The notes under the pieces are model-generated. The model was not told the DNA's origin and ran no database searches. It worked only from the letters and a program-made list of their open reading frames with translations. Shown here one piece after another: positions 18,282 through 30,937 of a stretch of 64,000 bases of DNA (its first letter is position 1; each line of letters begins with the position of its first letter). Origin of the DNA: Leptospira noguchii serovar Panama str. CZ214 (GTDB lineage: Bacteria; Spirochaetota; Leptospiria; Leptospirales; Leptospiraceae); assembly GCF_000306255.2 (NCBI RefSeq), contig NZ_AKWY02000021.1, forward strand, positions 276,001 to 340,000, read 5' to 3'. Both the position numbers and the translations under genes were made by a program.

Positions 18282-18845
18282 CTAAGCGGGTAAAACCCCA
18301 GGTCCAAATTCCGGTCCCGGTAAAAGAGTAATTCCGGGAAGATTTTTCCAATCGGGATGATCTCCTATATGCCTGTATCTATGTTCCCATACGATACGAT
18401 CCTGAACTACAAGAAATGCTCCAGGCATTTGTAAAGGATTACTTCCGGGGATTCCATAAAAATGTCCTTTGAGAGTAGCCCTTGCAACTCCCATCCATAC
18501 TTCAGGACCAGCAAGTTGGATTAAATTTGCATTTTGTAATCCTAAGTCTTGATAAAATTCCGTATTTGGATCAGAAACCACACAAGCATCCTTCCAAACT
18601 TCTTTAAAAAATTTTTCGCAGTTTTTTAAATCTTCAGGAAAAAAAAATAAGATCGAAGGAAAAGAAAGAGAACTTTCAAACATCTCTTTCAAATCAGCAA
18701 TCGCCTCCCTAACAAAAATACATCCTGAATGTCTTAAAAAAACTAAAAGACTAAGACGAGGAGGTAGATAAGAATGAATGTTCTTTCCCCTCAAATGAAT
18801 TCCGAACGCTTCTCTCGTTTTAAAACTTTCCGGAAGAAACTCCAT
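18282..18845 (-). CDS. Peroxiredoxin-like AhpC/TSA-family protein
   Basis: A 187-residue thioredoxin-fold protein resembling the AhpC/TSA antioxidant (PRXL2/SelL-like) group. The core [20 protein letters not shown] has the fold's F-R-H-x-G-C element with a single Cys; the second Cys of the CxxC pair found in many relatives is replaced by Val. [29 protein letters not shown] and [15 protein letters not shown] are the later strands. The start is set at ATG 18845 ([15 protein letters not shown]) because an AAGGAGG-type ribosome site sits about 10 nt upstream; a longer in-frame opening to 19025 would overlap the divergent TerC gene by about 100 bp. Function as a thiol oxidoreductase is inferred from fold only. 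Confidence 0.75.
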   Translation of the reverse strand: MEFLPESFKTREAFGIHLRGKNIHSYLPPRLSLLVFLRHSGCIFVREAIADLKEMFESSLSFPSILFFFPEDLKNCEKFFKEVWKDACVVSDPNTEFYQDLGLQNANLIQLAGPEVWMGVARATLKGHFYGIPGSNPLQMPGAFLVVQDRIVWEHRYRHIGDHPDWKNLPGITLLPGPEFGPGVLPA

Positions 18846-18918
18846 ACCTACAGTATGCCTCCTTAAGTTTCTTTGTAAATCGATTGATTTATTCCTTTTC
18901 GAAAAATTAACTGCAAGG

Positions 18919-19638
18919 ATGGAATTACTTTCTCTCGATAAAGTTGTTGCAATTCTTACCCTTACTCTCATGGAAATCGTCTTAGGGATCGACAATATTG
19001 TTTTTCTTTCAATCGTTTCCGGCAAACTTCCTAAAAATAAACAAAATCAAGCAAGAAGTCTAGGCCTCACTTTAGCCTTGGGTTTTAGAATCGCCCTGTT
19101 GTTCGCGGTTAGTTGGATCGCATCTTTAACAACTCCATTTTTAACAATTGCAAACTTTGCAATCTCTGGCAGGGACTTGATCATGCTCGGAGGTGGTTTG
19201 TTTTTAATCGCAAAGAGTACTAGTGAAATACACGGTAAGGTGGAAAGTATCGAAGAGGATCATTCTAAATCTAAGAAGGAAAAAATTTCTTTTTGGAATG
19301 TGATCGTTCAATTGATTCTTCTAGATATTATCTTTTCTGTAGATTCGATCGTGACCGCGGTTGGACTTTCGGGCCAGTTTCAAGTTATGGTTGCAGCGGT
19401 TATCCTTTCTATGATTGTGATGCTTATATTTTCCGGAACTGTCAGCGATTTTATCAATGAACATCCTTCTATGAAAATTTTAGCACTTTCATTTTTGATT
19501 ATGATCGGGGCGATGTTATTCGCGGACGGACTTCACTTCCATATTCCAAAAGGTTATGTTTATTTTTCTATGGCATTTTCTTTAGGAGTGGAGCTAATCA
19601 ATATGAGAATTCGAAAAGCAAACTCTAAGAAACATTGA
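18919..19638 (+). CDS. TerC-family integral membrane protein
   Basis: A 239-residue polytopic inner-membrane protein of the TerC/Alx family, whose members are linked to metal ion export (for example Mn) and tellurite resistance. Conserved acidic membrane motifs are clear: [20 protein letters not shown] in the second helix and [20 protein letters not shown] in the middle. About seven hydrophobic segments; a charged cytoplasmic loop ([16 protein letters not shown]) separates the two halves. The start ATG 18919 has AAGGA just upstream. It overlaps the convergent C69 peptidase gene by 14 bp at the 3' end. The transported ion here is not determined by sequence. Confidence 0.92.
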   Translation: MELLSLDKVVAILTLTLMEIVLGIDNIVFLSIVSGKLPKNKQNQARSLGLTLALGFRIALLFAVSWIASLTTPFLTIANFAISGRDLIMLGGGLFLIAKSTSEIHGKVESIEEDHSKSKKEKISFWNVIVQLILLDIIFSVDSIVTAVGLSGQFQVMVAAVILSMIVMLIFSGTVSDFINEHPSMKILALSFLIMIGAMLFADGLHFHIPKGYVYFSMAFSLGVELINMRIRKANSKKH

Positions 19639-20983
19639 TATCCGCTTTCCGATTCCAAACGGACCACTGCAAATTGTAAAAAGGCGCAAAGGTCCGTTGT
19701 AAATTTTTACTTTTAAGTTCGTTTAACAAAGAATTATTCCAAGTATGATATTCCTGCAACGTTGTGCGGATTGCGGTTTCGCTTAACGTGTCTAAAGTTT
19801 TTTTACCTTTCTTCTTTTTTAGAATTTGATTCGATTCCTCAAACCACAAATTTTCTAAATCCAGAATCCTTTGTTGAACCGCACGTTTTGCCTCCGGATA
19901 AAATCCCTGCACTTCCCGGTAAAATTTTTCGTGAGTCCACCAAAGAGAAGAATCCACCTTTGCTCCAGGTTGTTCAAAGTTTTTTTCCAAAAAACTCGTT
20001 CCTAAAAAACCAGCCGGAATAAAAAGCGAAATAGAAGGAATAGAAGTTCCGGTAAACCAAAAACGGTTTTGGGAAACGTTTGGGTTCAATTCGGCTACCA
20101 TAGAACCGGTGGTTCCGTTAGGCGTAATTGGACCAGTAGCATGAAGACAAACCGAACCCATATTCGATCCAGAAGGAAAAAAAGGTTTAGTAGTTCCCGG
20201 TTCTCCTTCTTGCCTCAGGATTTCCATTGCTTCTCGTGGACCTAAATTCCCTTTTTGATCCGCACCCAAATCCGAGGTAATTTTTCTTCGAACCTTACAC
20301 TTACTGAAAAAAGTAAAAAAGGAATCGGAAAACGAGGTTCGAAATGAGAAAGGTTTTCCTTTTTTTGTCCATCCATTTTGATAAGCGAAGTCGACTGCGT
20401 TAGGATGAATCGCGTCATAGTTATCTTCAAGAGTCAGCCCGTTGGAAATGGAATAAAAACCCTCTATTTTTTTCCAAGCCCAGAATTTTCCTGCGGTTTC
20501 CAATACGAACGCGTTTTTAAAATCGGCGATTATAAAACTATTATGATAATAAAAAGAAGGATTTGTATAACCTCCACAGGCGTCTTGGCCAAATTTTTCT
20601 AAAAATTGAAGAATGGTTTCTCTCGCAGTTTCTGCGTCCTTACTTCTTTCCAATGCAAGTCTGAGCAGATCCATACCGGTCAATCCTTGGTTTTTCTTTT
20701 CAAAAGGAATTTTTGTAAAAACCGCTTCGTTTCCGATCACTACTCCAGACTCATTGGCTCCCATTTCAGCGCCCCACATCTGAAATGGTTTTGATAGAAT
20801 TACTTCCTGTGTTTGTTTTACTCCTGGAACTTGGATATAAGTACAAAACGTCTTAGGTTCTTTGGATCTGGCTGGAACTCTCAATAGAGCCTGTGCCTCG
20901 TTTGGTTCTCTGTCTGAATTTTTTCCAAAAATCATGGCACCAGTGCCGGTAAAAGAAGGAGTTGCAACAAAAGTATCACACAT
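19625..20983 (-). CDS. C69-family peptidase (dipeptidase, secernin-like)
   Basis: N-terminal-nucleophile peptidase of family C69/U34. I set the start at ATG 20983 because [13 protein letters not shown] places the catalytic Cys at position 2, where removal of Met exposes the nucleophile; a longer TTG opening from 21019 would bury it. Further family landmarks: [55 protein letters not shown], and [20 protein letters not shown]. About 452 residues, normal for secernin/dipeptidase A relatives. Substrate is probably a dipeptide, but secernin-type members are poorly characterised. It converges on terC with 14 bp overlap. Confidence 0.88.
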   Translation of the reverse strand: MCDTFVATPSFTGTGAMIFGKNSDREPNEAQALLRVPARSKEPKTFCTYIQVPGVKQTQEVILSKPFQMWGAEMGANESGVVIGNEAVFTKIPFEKKNQGLTGMDLLRLALERSKDAETARETILQFLEKFGQDACGGYTNPSFYYHNSFIIADFKNAFVLETAGKFWAWKKIEGFYSISNGLTLEDNYDAIHPNAVDFAYQNGWTKKGKPFSFRTSFSDSFFTFFSKCKVRRKITSDLGADQKGNLGPREAMEILRQEGEPGTTKPFFPSGSNMGSVCLHATGPITPNGTTGSMVAELNPNVSQNRFWFTGTSIPSISLFIPAGFLGTSFLEKNFEQPGAKVDSSLWWTHEKFYREVQGFYPEAKRAVQQRILDLENLWFEESNQILKKKKGKKTLDTLSETAIRTTLQEYHTWNNSLLNELKSKNLQRTFAPFYNLQWSVWNRKADINVS

Positions 20984-21019
20984 GGATTTTGAAGTTTTTC
21001 TGTAAAAGCGGATTTGCAA

Positions 21020-21565
21020 GTCGTTTTTTTACTGGTTAACGTGAGTTGGGCGTAAGAAAATCTGGGTAGATCCCAGCTCTCCACAGACAGTTGGGTCGGA
21101 CTCTCTGATCAATCAATTGCATGAAAGAAACGTAATATAATGTGAATTCGACGTAAAAAAATCTGGGCGAATAAAAAACTCAATTTTGCTCTCTATATCG
21201 AAGCACAATAATCGCTTTCGTAATCAATTTCTTTCGCGTTGTAAAGTAAGCTCAGTGATAAGAACTTCCCGAAAACCTCAAAGAATATTACGCGATCATT
21301 CTTTAGAAATTTTTAATAAAATACAGTAGTTTCTACAGATTCAGTCGTTGGCAATTTGCAAATTTTCGAACATCGTTCAATTTTCGTAGTAGATGCCACA
21401 TTTATGGAACGAAAAAGTCTCGCTTCTATTGCGCTTTACATTTTTTGGAACAAGTTCTAAGTTTTTATAAAAAACTGTGGGAACTATTACGATTCGGAGA
21501 TCTTACGATCAGTTCTGAAACGATAGGAACACTTACAAATTAGAAAATGGATCTTTTTCAAGTAT
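21020..21565. other. Intergenic with inverted copy of dispersed repeat
   Basis: No coding frame supported. About 21038-21255 is a minus-oriented, slightly longer copy of the repeat at 16653-16826: read on the minus strand it has TACAACGCGAAAG, then TATTACGTTTCTTTCATGC and CAATTGATTGATCAGAG, ending in CCAACTCACGTTAACC. A single GTGGGAACTATTAC motif (minus orientation of the GTTCCCAC family) is at about 21477. Confidence 0.5.
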
Positions 21566-21988
21566 TCAAACACGACTTTGAATAAATAAATTTTTGTAGA
21601 TTTCAGGAAGTTGGATCGGCTTCTGAGTAACAAAGTTCAACCAAAGAAATTCTCCGTTTGCAGTCGCCACACAATCCCCTTCTTGATTCCACATCGAACA
21701 TGAAATTTTAAAAGAACGAGAAGAAATAGAATCTACCTGCATCGTAATATCCAACGTATCTGGATAACGAACTTGTTTTCTATATTCTATTTGAATATGT
21801 GTAATAATCGGACCCGCTTGAGCAAACGTATCCGGAGTGTCCCATAGTTTTAAATCGGTGAAATAATTTACCCTTGCATTTTCAAAATACTTTGCATAAA
21901 TCACATGATTGACGTGCCCAAACGCATCCATATCTCCCCAAGCAACTTTTTGTAAATAAGTGTAAGAATAACGGATCGGTTTTGGCAT
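21566..21988 (-). CDS. Acyl-CoA thioesterase, 4HBT/YbgC-like hotdog
   Basis: A 140-residue single hotdog-fold thioesterase expected to hydrolyse acyl-CoA or 4-hydroxybenzoyl-CoA-type thioesters. The catalytic Asp lies in the family motif WGDMDAFGHVNHVIYAKYFE; the following strands IQIEYRKQVRYPDTLDI and FKISCSMWNQEGDCVATANG are typical. Length and motif match the YbgC/FcbC group. Isolated gene with about 430 bp of noncoding DNA upstream. Substrate is unknown. Confidence 0.9.
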   Translation of the reverse strand: MPKPIRYSYTYLQKVAWGDMDAFGHVNHVIYAKYFENARVNYFTDLKLWDTPDTFAQAGPIITHIQIEYRKQVRYPDTLDITMQVDSISSRSFKISCSMWNQEGDCVATANGEFLWLNFVTQKPIQLPEIYKNLFIQSRV

Positions 21989-22977
<989 letters not shown>

Positions 22978-22983
22978 TTTCTT

Positions 22984-23604
<621 letters not shown>

Positions 23605-23668
23605 GATTCAAAGATCTTCAAGGAAGCGAATATGGCAATCCGGAAACTTAAAGTAAAAAGCTAAAGGG

Positions 23669-24028
23669 CTACGGGTCCTGTAAGGAAAGATTGATCAAAA
23701 CCAGAGACTCGGTTAAAATCAAAGGTTCTCTAAATTTAAGACCGTAGACAAATCGTATTTTATCATCAATCGTTTCTTTGCTGGCCCATACAATATCACC
23801 TTCAAATTCGATACGTTTTTCGGATTTCTTTTCGATAACCGAACCTGAAACCGATTCCGTTACATTTAAATCTTCTCCGTTTAGAATCAGACATATTCCG
23901 GTTTCGGAAATGTTTCCTATTTTTGCATGAAGAGTAATCAAACCAAATTCAATTTGTATGATATAATCCGCATAAACTCCAGGATGGTATCGATGGCTTC
24001 TGGGTTGTTTGTCTGGGTTGCCGGACAT
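23669..24028 (-). CDS. PilZ-like domain protein
   Basis: A 119-residue protein resembling a stand-alone PilZ domain, a c-di-GMP binding fold. The N-terminal RSHRYHPGVYADYIIQIEFG would carry the arginine switch but the usual RxxxR is weak (RSHRYH). LHAKIGNISETGICLIL replaces the D/NxSxxG motif (NISETG), and IEFEGDIVWASKE plus FVYGLKF are the later strands typical of PilZ. With the ligand motif NISETG present, c-di-GMP binding is plausible but not certain. It is located upstream of the sigma/anti-sigma pair on the same strand, 64 bp away. Confidence 0.72.
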   Translation of the reverse strand: MSGNPDKQPRSHRYHPGVYADYIIQIEFGLITLHAKIGNISETGICLILNGEDLNVTESVSGSVIEKKSEKRIEFEGDIVWASKETIDDKIRFVYGLKFREPLILTESLVLINLSLQDP

Positions 24029-24703
24029 ATCCGGATCAGAGTCGACGTAGAATGAATGTTTGTCGAGAAGGATTTTATTTTGATTTTTTTTGAATTGAAG
24101 TCCTTACCGATATATTTCGTATTAATATGTTTCTTAACTCGCAAACACTTGTGTAATAATAACTGGATGAACACTTACGTGACTGCAACACGAGGCTGGT
24201 TCATGCAGCATAACCAAAAAACGAAGTTAGACGATGTACGGCTTTAATCCCAACTTTTCAGCCACTTTACTGATCTCTATCGTCGAAACTATAAAGCGAA
24301 AAATTTGAAAACCGTAAAATACGCGACGGTAACGATATAAATGATCTACAATTGGAAATATTTTTTTATCATTACGATGGATCAATGTCTTCATCAACTT
24401 TAACTCAATTACATTCGGAAAGAAACTCACTTAACTTTTTCTGTTGTTTAAAACTCGGTGATAACTTTCCTTGGCTTTTAAAATAGCGTCTTGATACGAT
24501 GATTAAAGTTAATAATGAACTAACTTTAATCAAAACTTCAAATATATTTATATAGTTTCTTTTTATTATTAGTTCAAAATTTTAACGTCTAACATTCATA
24601 AGACGAATTAGAATTGTTGAAAAATGAATTCTCCATCTGTTTTTGTTTTATGGAAACGGTCCAGTTTTGTCAATCGCCACTATGGAATTTTTAAACAACT
24701 CAA
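24029..24703. other. Intergenic, AT-rich, ends in a MITE-like copy
   Basis: Two short open frames here (24056-24247 plus, 24227-24430 minus) match no family and lack ribosome sites. The right end holds a MITE-like copy at 24610-24702. Nothing else is recognised. Confidence 0.45.
24610..24702 (+). repeat. MITE-like element copy 2
   Basis: Left end AGAATTGTTGAAAAATG, right end ATTTTTAAACAACTC. The interior (CTCCATCTGTTTTTGTTTTA then TGGAAACGGTCCAGTTTTGTC) closely matches the copy at 56698-56796. It ends one base before the MBOAT stop codon. Confidence 0.75.
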
Positions 24704-26158
<1,455 letters not shown>

Positions 26159-26294
26159 ATCCTTCGCTCCCGATGTTCCCTCTATCTTTTTTCAAACCTA
26201 ACTCCGGTCAAGGAAATATGCCACGATGATCCGTAGGCTCTAATTCGAATTTCCTTTTTAAAAAAAGAAAAATCTTGCATAATTTTCAGGAGAG

Positions 26295-26334
<40 letters not shown>

Positions 26335-26335
26335 C

Positions 26336-26941
26336 ATGCAACAAAACAAATTTCGTAAGGCTATTATAGCGATTCTTATGCCGATGATTCTTTTCGTTTC
26401 TTTTGGGAACTGTTTCGGTAAGTTTGCAATCGTTAAAAAAGTGTATGAAGTAAACGATAGTTTTAATATAGGCAGCGGTTTATTGGCTAAATTCATTAAA
26501 ACTCTCGTTATGTATTTTCCTTTCAGCATTCTTTATTTCGTAGGATTTTTCTTCGATTTAATACTATTTAACTTAATTGAATTCTGGTCTGGTAGTAACC
26601 CCATAGGTTACAATGAATATGATAAAAATGGAAAATACGTTAAGGCCTACGAGGAAAACGGAGAAAAACTTTTACTGAGTTATTCCAATTTCGGAAAAAG
26701 ATTGGACATTCAATTTGAAAAAGAAGGTAACTCTCAAAATCTGATTGTGTTTCGCGCAGAACCTGGAAAATTCTTTGTTGAAAAAGAAGGTAAATTAGAA
26801 GAGATCGTAGTATCTTCGGAAACCGTAGGATCAAAAACCATTTTAAAAATGGCGGAACAAGGCAAACTAAAATCTACTAAAGTTGTAGATACAAAAACAT
26901 TAAACGACTTAGAAGCAAAATTAGTTTCTGAATCTCTATAA
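26336..26941 (+). CDS. DUF3332 lipoprotein-like protein
   Basis: A 201-residue exported protein matching the DUF3332 pattern. The N-terminal hydrophobic segment ends in SFGNCFGKFAIVKKVYEVND, where the Cys could be lipidated under the loose spirochaetal lipobox. Residues about 50-85 (IKTLVMYFPFSILYFVGFFF, DLILFNLIEFWSGSNPIGY) are the family's hydrophobic hairpin and IEFW signature. The C-terminal 115 residues are soluble and beta-rich. ATG 26336 has AAGGAG 11 nt upstream. A terminator follows the stop. Function unknown in the family. Confidence 0.82.
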   Translation: MQQNKFRKAIIAILMPMILFVSFGNCFGKFAIVKKVYEVNDSFNIGSGLLAKFIKTLVMYFPFSILYFVGFFFDLILFNLIEFWSGSNPIGYNEYDKNGKYVKAYEENGEKLLLSYSNFGKRLDIQFEKEGNSQNLIVFRAEPGKFFVEKEGKLEEIVVSSETVGSKTILKMAEQGKLKSTKVVDTKTLNDLEAKLVSESL

Positions 26942-26954
26942 ACAAAAACCATTG

Positions 26955-26978
26955 AACCCTAGGAAATCTCCTAGGGTT
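26955..26978 (+). terminator. Hairpin terminator after the DUF3332 gene
   Basis: Perfect 10-bp stem AACCCTAGGA / TCCTAGGGTT with loop AATC, beginning 14 bp after the stop codon and followed by a moderately T-rich stretch. Could serve both strands since the next gene is convergent. Confidence 0.7.
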
Positions 26979-27035
26979 TATCAATTCATATTTTTTAATA
27001 TTTAAAATCGCTATCGACTTACACGTATTAACCGA

Positions 27036-27524
27036 TTATTGAACCGCCCTTACCCGTTCCGGAATTTTCAACACTCCGTATTTGCCTATTTTCCTTTTAG
27101 TAAACCAACCCTGATTTACTTCCAAGGCATACAATGCTTTTTCGCTAGAATGATACAATTCTTTCGTTTGATTTGGTTTCATATCGTGTATATCGGTGAT
27201 CCTTCGATCAATGTTAAAATATGCGATACTAAGAGGAATCTGAGTATTTTTCATCCAAAAACTCAAATATTCTGGTTTTGCAAAAACAAAAAGCATACCT
27301 TCGTTTTCCCCCATGGATTTTCGATACATCAACCCCTTAGCGCGGTCCGCTGGATTATTTACCACTTCCACAAGTAGAGGATGTTCATCCACATAGATCG
27401 TTATTTTTTCTACATCCTTTGAGTATACGTTGTATGAAACAGATAAGGTGATACTAAATATCAATAGAATTTTAATTTTAAATAATTTAATTCCCGTCTT
27501 GAACATGGAGAAGATCACTTTCAT
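27036..27524 (-). CDS. DUF192-family exported protein
   Basis: A 162-residue protein with an N-terminal signal-type segment (FKIKILLIFSITLSVSYNVY, about residues 16-36) and a DUF192 domain: NNPADRAKGLMYRKSMGENE, GMLFVFAKPEYLSFWMKNTQ, IPLSIAYFNIDRRITDIHDM and ALYALEVNQGWFTKRKIGKY. The family is a small beta-rich domain often exported; biochemical function is not established. Converges with the DUF3332 gene. Start ATG 27524 precedes the hydrophobic segment; other Met (position 7) is possible. Confidence 0.9.
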   Translation of the reverse strand: MKVIFSMFKTGIKLFKIKILLIFSITLSVSYNVYSKDVEKITIYVDEHPLLVEVVNNPADRAKGLMYRKSMGENEGMLFVFAKPEYLSFWMKNTQIPLSIAYFNIDRRITDIHDMKPNQTKELYHSSEKALYALEVNQGWFTKRKIGKYGVLKIPERVRAVQ

Positions 27525-27941
27525 TTTTATCCGATTGTAAAAGTTTTTTTGTTTTTATGGATTAACATGTGTTTGATGTAAAAACGATTCTTTTTTTTGA
27601 TAAAAAATTTTTTCAAAAAAAGAATGATCCATGATTAGAGTTGTTGAAAAATTAATTTTCTTTCATTTTTTTCATTAAAACGAATGGATAAAATCGTTTG
27701 TATATTTTCAACAACTCTATTTTAAAACATCAAAGTAGAGTTTCTATCATTCTACAAATTGCAGCAGTTCCACATTTTAAAAATTTCAGAATTAAAATTA
27801 TAAAACTTTATATTTTTATGTAATTTTATAAATTTCTGAATCCTATCAGATTACAAAAAATGACAGCCGGTTCTTTATAAAAAAGCCGTCTCGTTTGTTC
27901 TGAAAACTACTTGAAGGAATGATTTTTCCTTAAATTTTTTT
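27525..27941. other. Intergenic with MITE-like copy
   Basis: AT-rich; contains a MITE-like copy at 27637-27718 and a degenerate GCAGTTCCACATTTT motif near 27764 related to the tandem array that follows. No coding frame. Confidence 0.5.
27637..27718. repeat. MITE-like element copy 3, best inverted termini
   Basis: Left end AGAGTTGTTGAAAAAT and right end TATTTTCAACAACTCT form inverted repeats of about 15 bp; the next outward base pair on each side is also complementary. The element is only 82 bp and contains CATTAAAACGAATGG, reminiscent of the other copies. Confidence 0.75.
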
Positions 27942-28294
27942 GTAGGAACTAATACACAAGTCGAGATTTTACAGCTTAACTCCTAAAATGTGGGAACTAA
28001 CACAGTCGAGGTTTTACAGCCTAACTTCGAAAATGTGGGAACTATTACAAATCAAGGTTTTACAGCCTAAATCCAAAAATGTGGGAACTAACACACAAGT
28101 CGAGATTTTACAGCTTAAATCCAAAAATGTGGGAACTATTACAAATCAAGATTTTACAGCTTAAATCCAAAAATGTGGGAACTAACACACAAGTCGAGAT
28201 TTTACAGCTTAAATCCAAAAATGTGGGAACTAACGCACAAGTCGAGATTTTACAGCTTAAATCCAAAAATGTGGGAACTAACACAACTTCTTGG
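27942..28294 (-). repeat. Tandem 45-48-bp array, GTTCCCACA family, minus strand
   Basis: Plus-strand unit starts (GTGGGAACT, first one GTAGGAACT) are at 27942, 27990, 28035, 28081, 28129, 28175, 28223 and partial 28271; lengths 48, 45, 46, 48, 46, 48, 48. Two unit types occur: a 48-bp form with AACACACAAGTCGAG and a 46-bp form with ATTACAAATCAAG. The mixture of lengths breaks any frame. On the minus strand each unit begins GTTCCCACA and contains CTGTAAAATC, homologous to the array at 12793. The array ends 4 bp before the stop codon of the enoyl-CoA hydratase gene. Confidence 0.93.
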
Positions 28295-28297
28295 CAA

Positions 28298-29071
28298 TTA
28301 AAATTGAGCCGATCTTTTTTCCAAAAACGCGTTCATTCCTTCTTTGGACTGACCGCCATCAAAACAGGCGCCAAACGCCTTTTCTTCGATAGAAATCCCT
28401 TCCTTTAAAGAAACGTCCAAACCTTGTTGGATCGTCTTTTTGACTCTTTCGATTGCCTGAGGTCCCTTTTTGAGAATCGAGTTTGCAATTGATTTAGAAA
28501 AATCTAATATACTTTCTCCCTCTTTTACGAGTTTATTAAGAATTCCGATTCTATAACCTTCTTCAGCAGAAATCATTTCTCCGGTAACTACAAGCTCGAT
28601 CGCTCTCGCATAACCGATCAATCTGGCCAGTCTTTGTGTACCTCCAAAACCTGGAATCAATCCCAGAGAAACTTCCGGCAAACCCAACTTCGCTTTTTCA
28701 GAACCAACTCGTATATCACAGGCAAGAGCAAGCTCCAACCCTCCGCCAAGAGAAAAACCGTTGATCGCAGCAATCGAAACGATTCTAGATTGATGCAGTT
28801 TTTGGAATACAGAATTTCCTAATTTAGAAAATTCTTCTCCTTGAGAAAGGTTTAAGTCCTTCATCTCGGAAATATCAGCTCCGGCAACAAACGCCTTACC
28901 TTCACCTGTCACAATTAAAACCCTTATATTTTTATCTTTTTCAAGTACATCCACTTCCTGACCAATTTGAGTTAGTACTTCCCGATTGAGAGCATTCAAA
29001 GCGGAAGGTCTTTGGATCGTAAGAATTGCGATTTGTCCTTCTTTAGTGATACTGATTAATTTTTCATTCAT
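28298..29071 (-). CDS. Enoyl-CoA hydratase/isomerase family protein
   Basis: A 257-residue crotonase-fold protein, full length for enoyl-CoA hydratase. The oxyanion-hole segments are FVAGADISEMKDLNL and AAINGFSLGGGLELALACDI; the two catalytic Glu positions fall in GGGLELA and KLGLPEVSLGLIPGFGGTQR (LPEV). This residue pattern suits a genuine hydratase in fatty-acid beta-oxidation, the main energy source of Leptospira (established physiology). It precedes nothing in an operon downstream (repeat array) and follows the RsbU-like phosphatase by 7 nt on the same strand. An isomerase role cannot be excluded. Confidence 0.92.
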   Translation of the reverse strand: MNEKLISITKEGQIAILTIQRPSALNALNREVLTQIGQEVDVLEKDKNIRVLIVTGEGKAFVAGADISEMKDLNLSQGEEFSKLGNSVFQKLHQSRIVSIAAINGFSLGGGLELALACDIRVGSEKAKLGLPEVSLGLIPGFGGTQRLARLIGYARAIELVVTGEMISAEEGYRIGILNKLVKEGESILDFSKSIANSILKKGPQAIERVKKTIQQGLDVSLKEGISIEEKAFGACFDGGQSKEGMNAFLEKRSAQF

Positions 29072-29078
29072 TACTATT

Positions 29079-30435
<1,357 letters not shown>

Positions 30436-30461
<26 letters not shown>

Positions 30462-30786
30462 AACGAACAATTTCCGATCCGGAAAGATAAATTTTCAAAT
30501 TCCAACCCGATTCTAAATATTGATCCAGCTTTTCTGAAATTTTGAGCGCTTCTTTTTCATCATTTACCCTGATAAAAAAAGAACTGGATCTAGATTTATA
30601 GTTATAAGGGAAACGTTCATTTAATAAAATGGAAACTCTAAAATGATCGGCTCGGGTCTCTATCACAATATGTGTGACGTGTTTTCGATTGATAATTCTT
30701 TCACCAATGGGAAGACTCCAAGGATTTGTTTCAGCCGATTCCAGACGACAGAATAAAAAAAGTGTAGGCAACAGAAAATAGAACAT
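30436..30786 (-). CDS. Small exported protein of unknown function
   Basis: A protein of about 116 residues from ATG 30786 (MFYFLLPTLFLFCRLESAET), where the first 17 residues look like a signal peptide; LFLFCR could act as a relaxed spirochaetal lipobox. A longer in-frame opening to 30855 adds 23 charged residues before the hydrophobic stretch and would overlap the divergent gene's leader. The rest is a mixed alpha/beta domain (THIVIETRADHFRVSILLNE, SSFFIRVNDEKEALKISEKL, GWNLKIYLSGSEIVRYDLDK) reminiscent of small ligand-binding or inhibitor folds, but no family is recognised. Its 3' end overlaps the phosphatase gene by about 26 bp. Confidence 0.62.
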
Positions 30787-30937
30787 CTTTATTTCAGAAA
30801 TTTCCGCTTCGGGAAATTTGTCGTCCAAGTTTACAAGCATCCTAAATAAGCGCAAATCATTCCGATCTTTTTTTCAAAATCAAAAATCCAAATCCGATTC
30901 GTGTTTACTTTTAGGGATTTTAGAAAAATCTTTAACT

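Noticed and set aside
18846..19025. Longer N-terminus for the peroxiredoxin-like protein
   Set aside because: It overlaps the conserved TerC start region on the opposite strand, and a good ribosome site supports the shorter form.
24056..24430. Two short frames (plus and minus) between PilZ and MBOAT genes
   Set aside because: No similarity to any family, overlapping each other in opposite strands, unusual composition and no ribosome site.
27942..28294. Possible CRISPR array
   Set aside because: The whole unit, not just a short repeat, is conserved from copy to copy; there are no unique spacers. It is a tandem repeat.
28079..28408. Plus-strand frame through the second array with repeated VGTNTQVEILQLKSKN peptide
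   Set aside because: It is 48-bp DNA repeat read in one frame, interrupted elsewhere by 45/46-bp units, and runs antisense into the enoyl-CoA hydratase gene.
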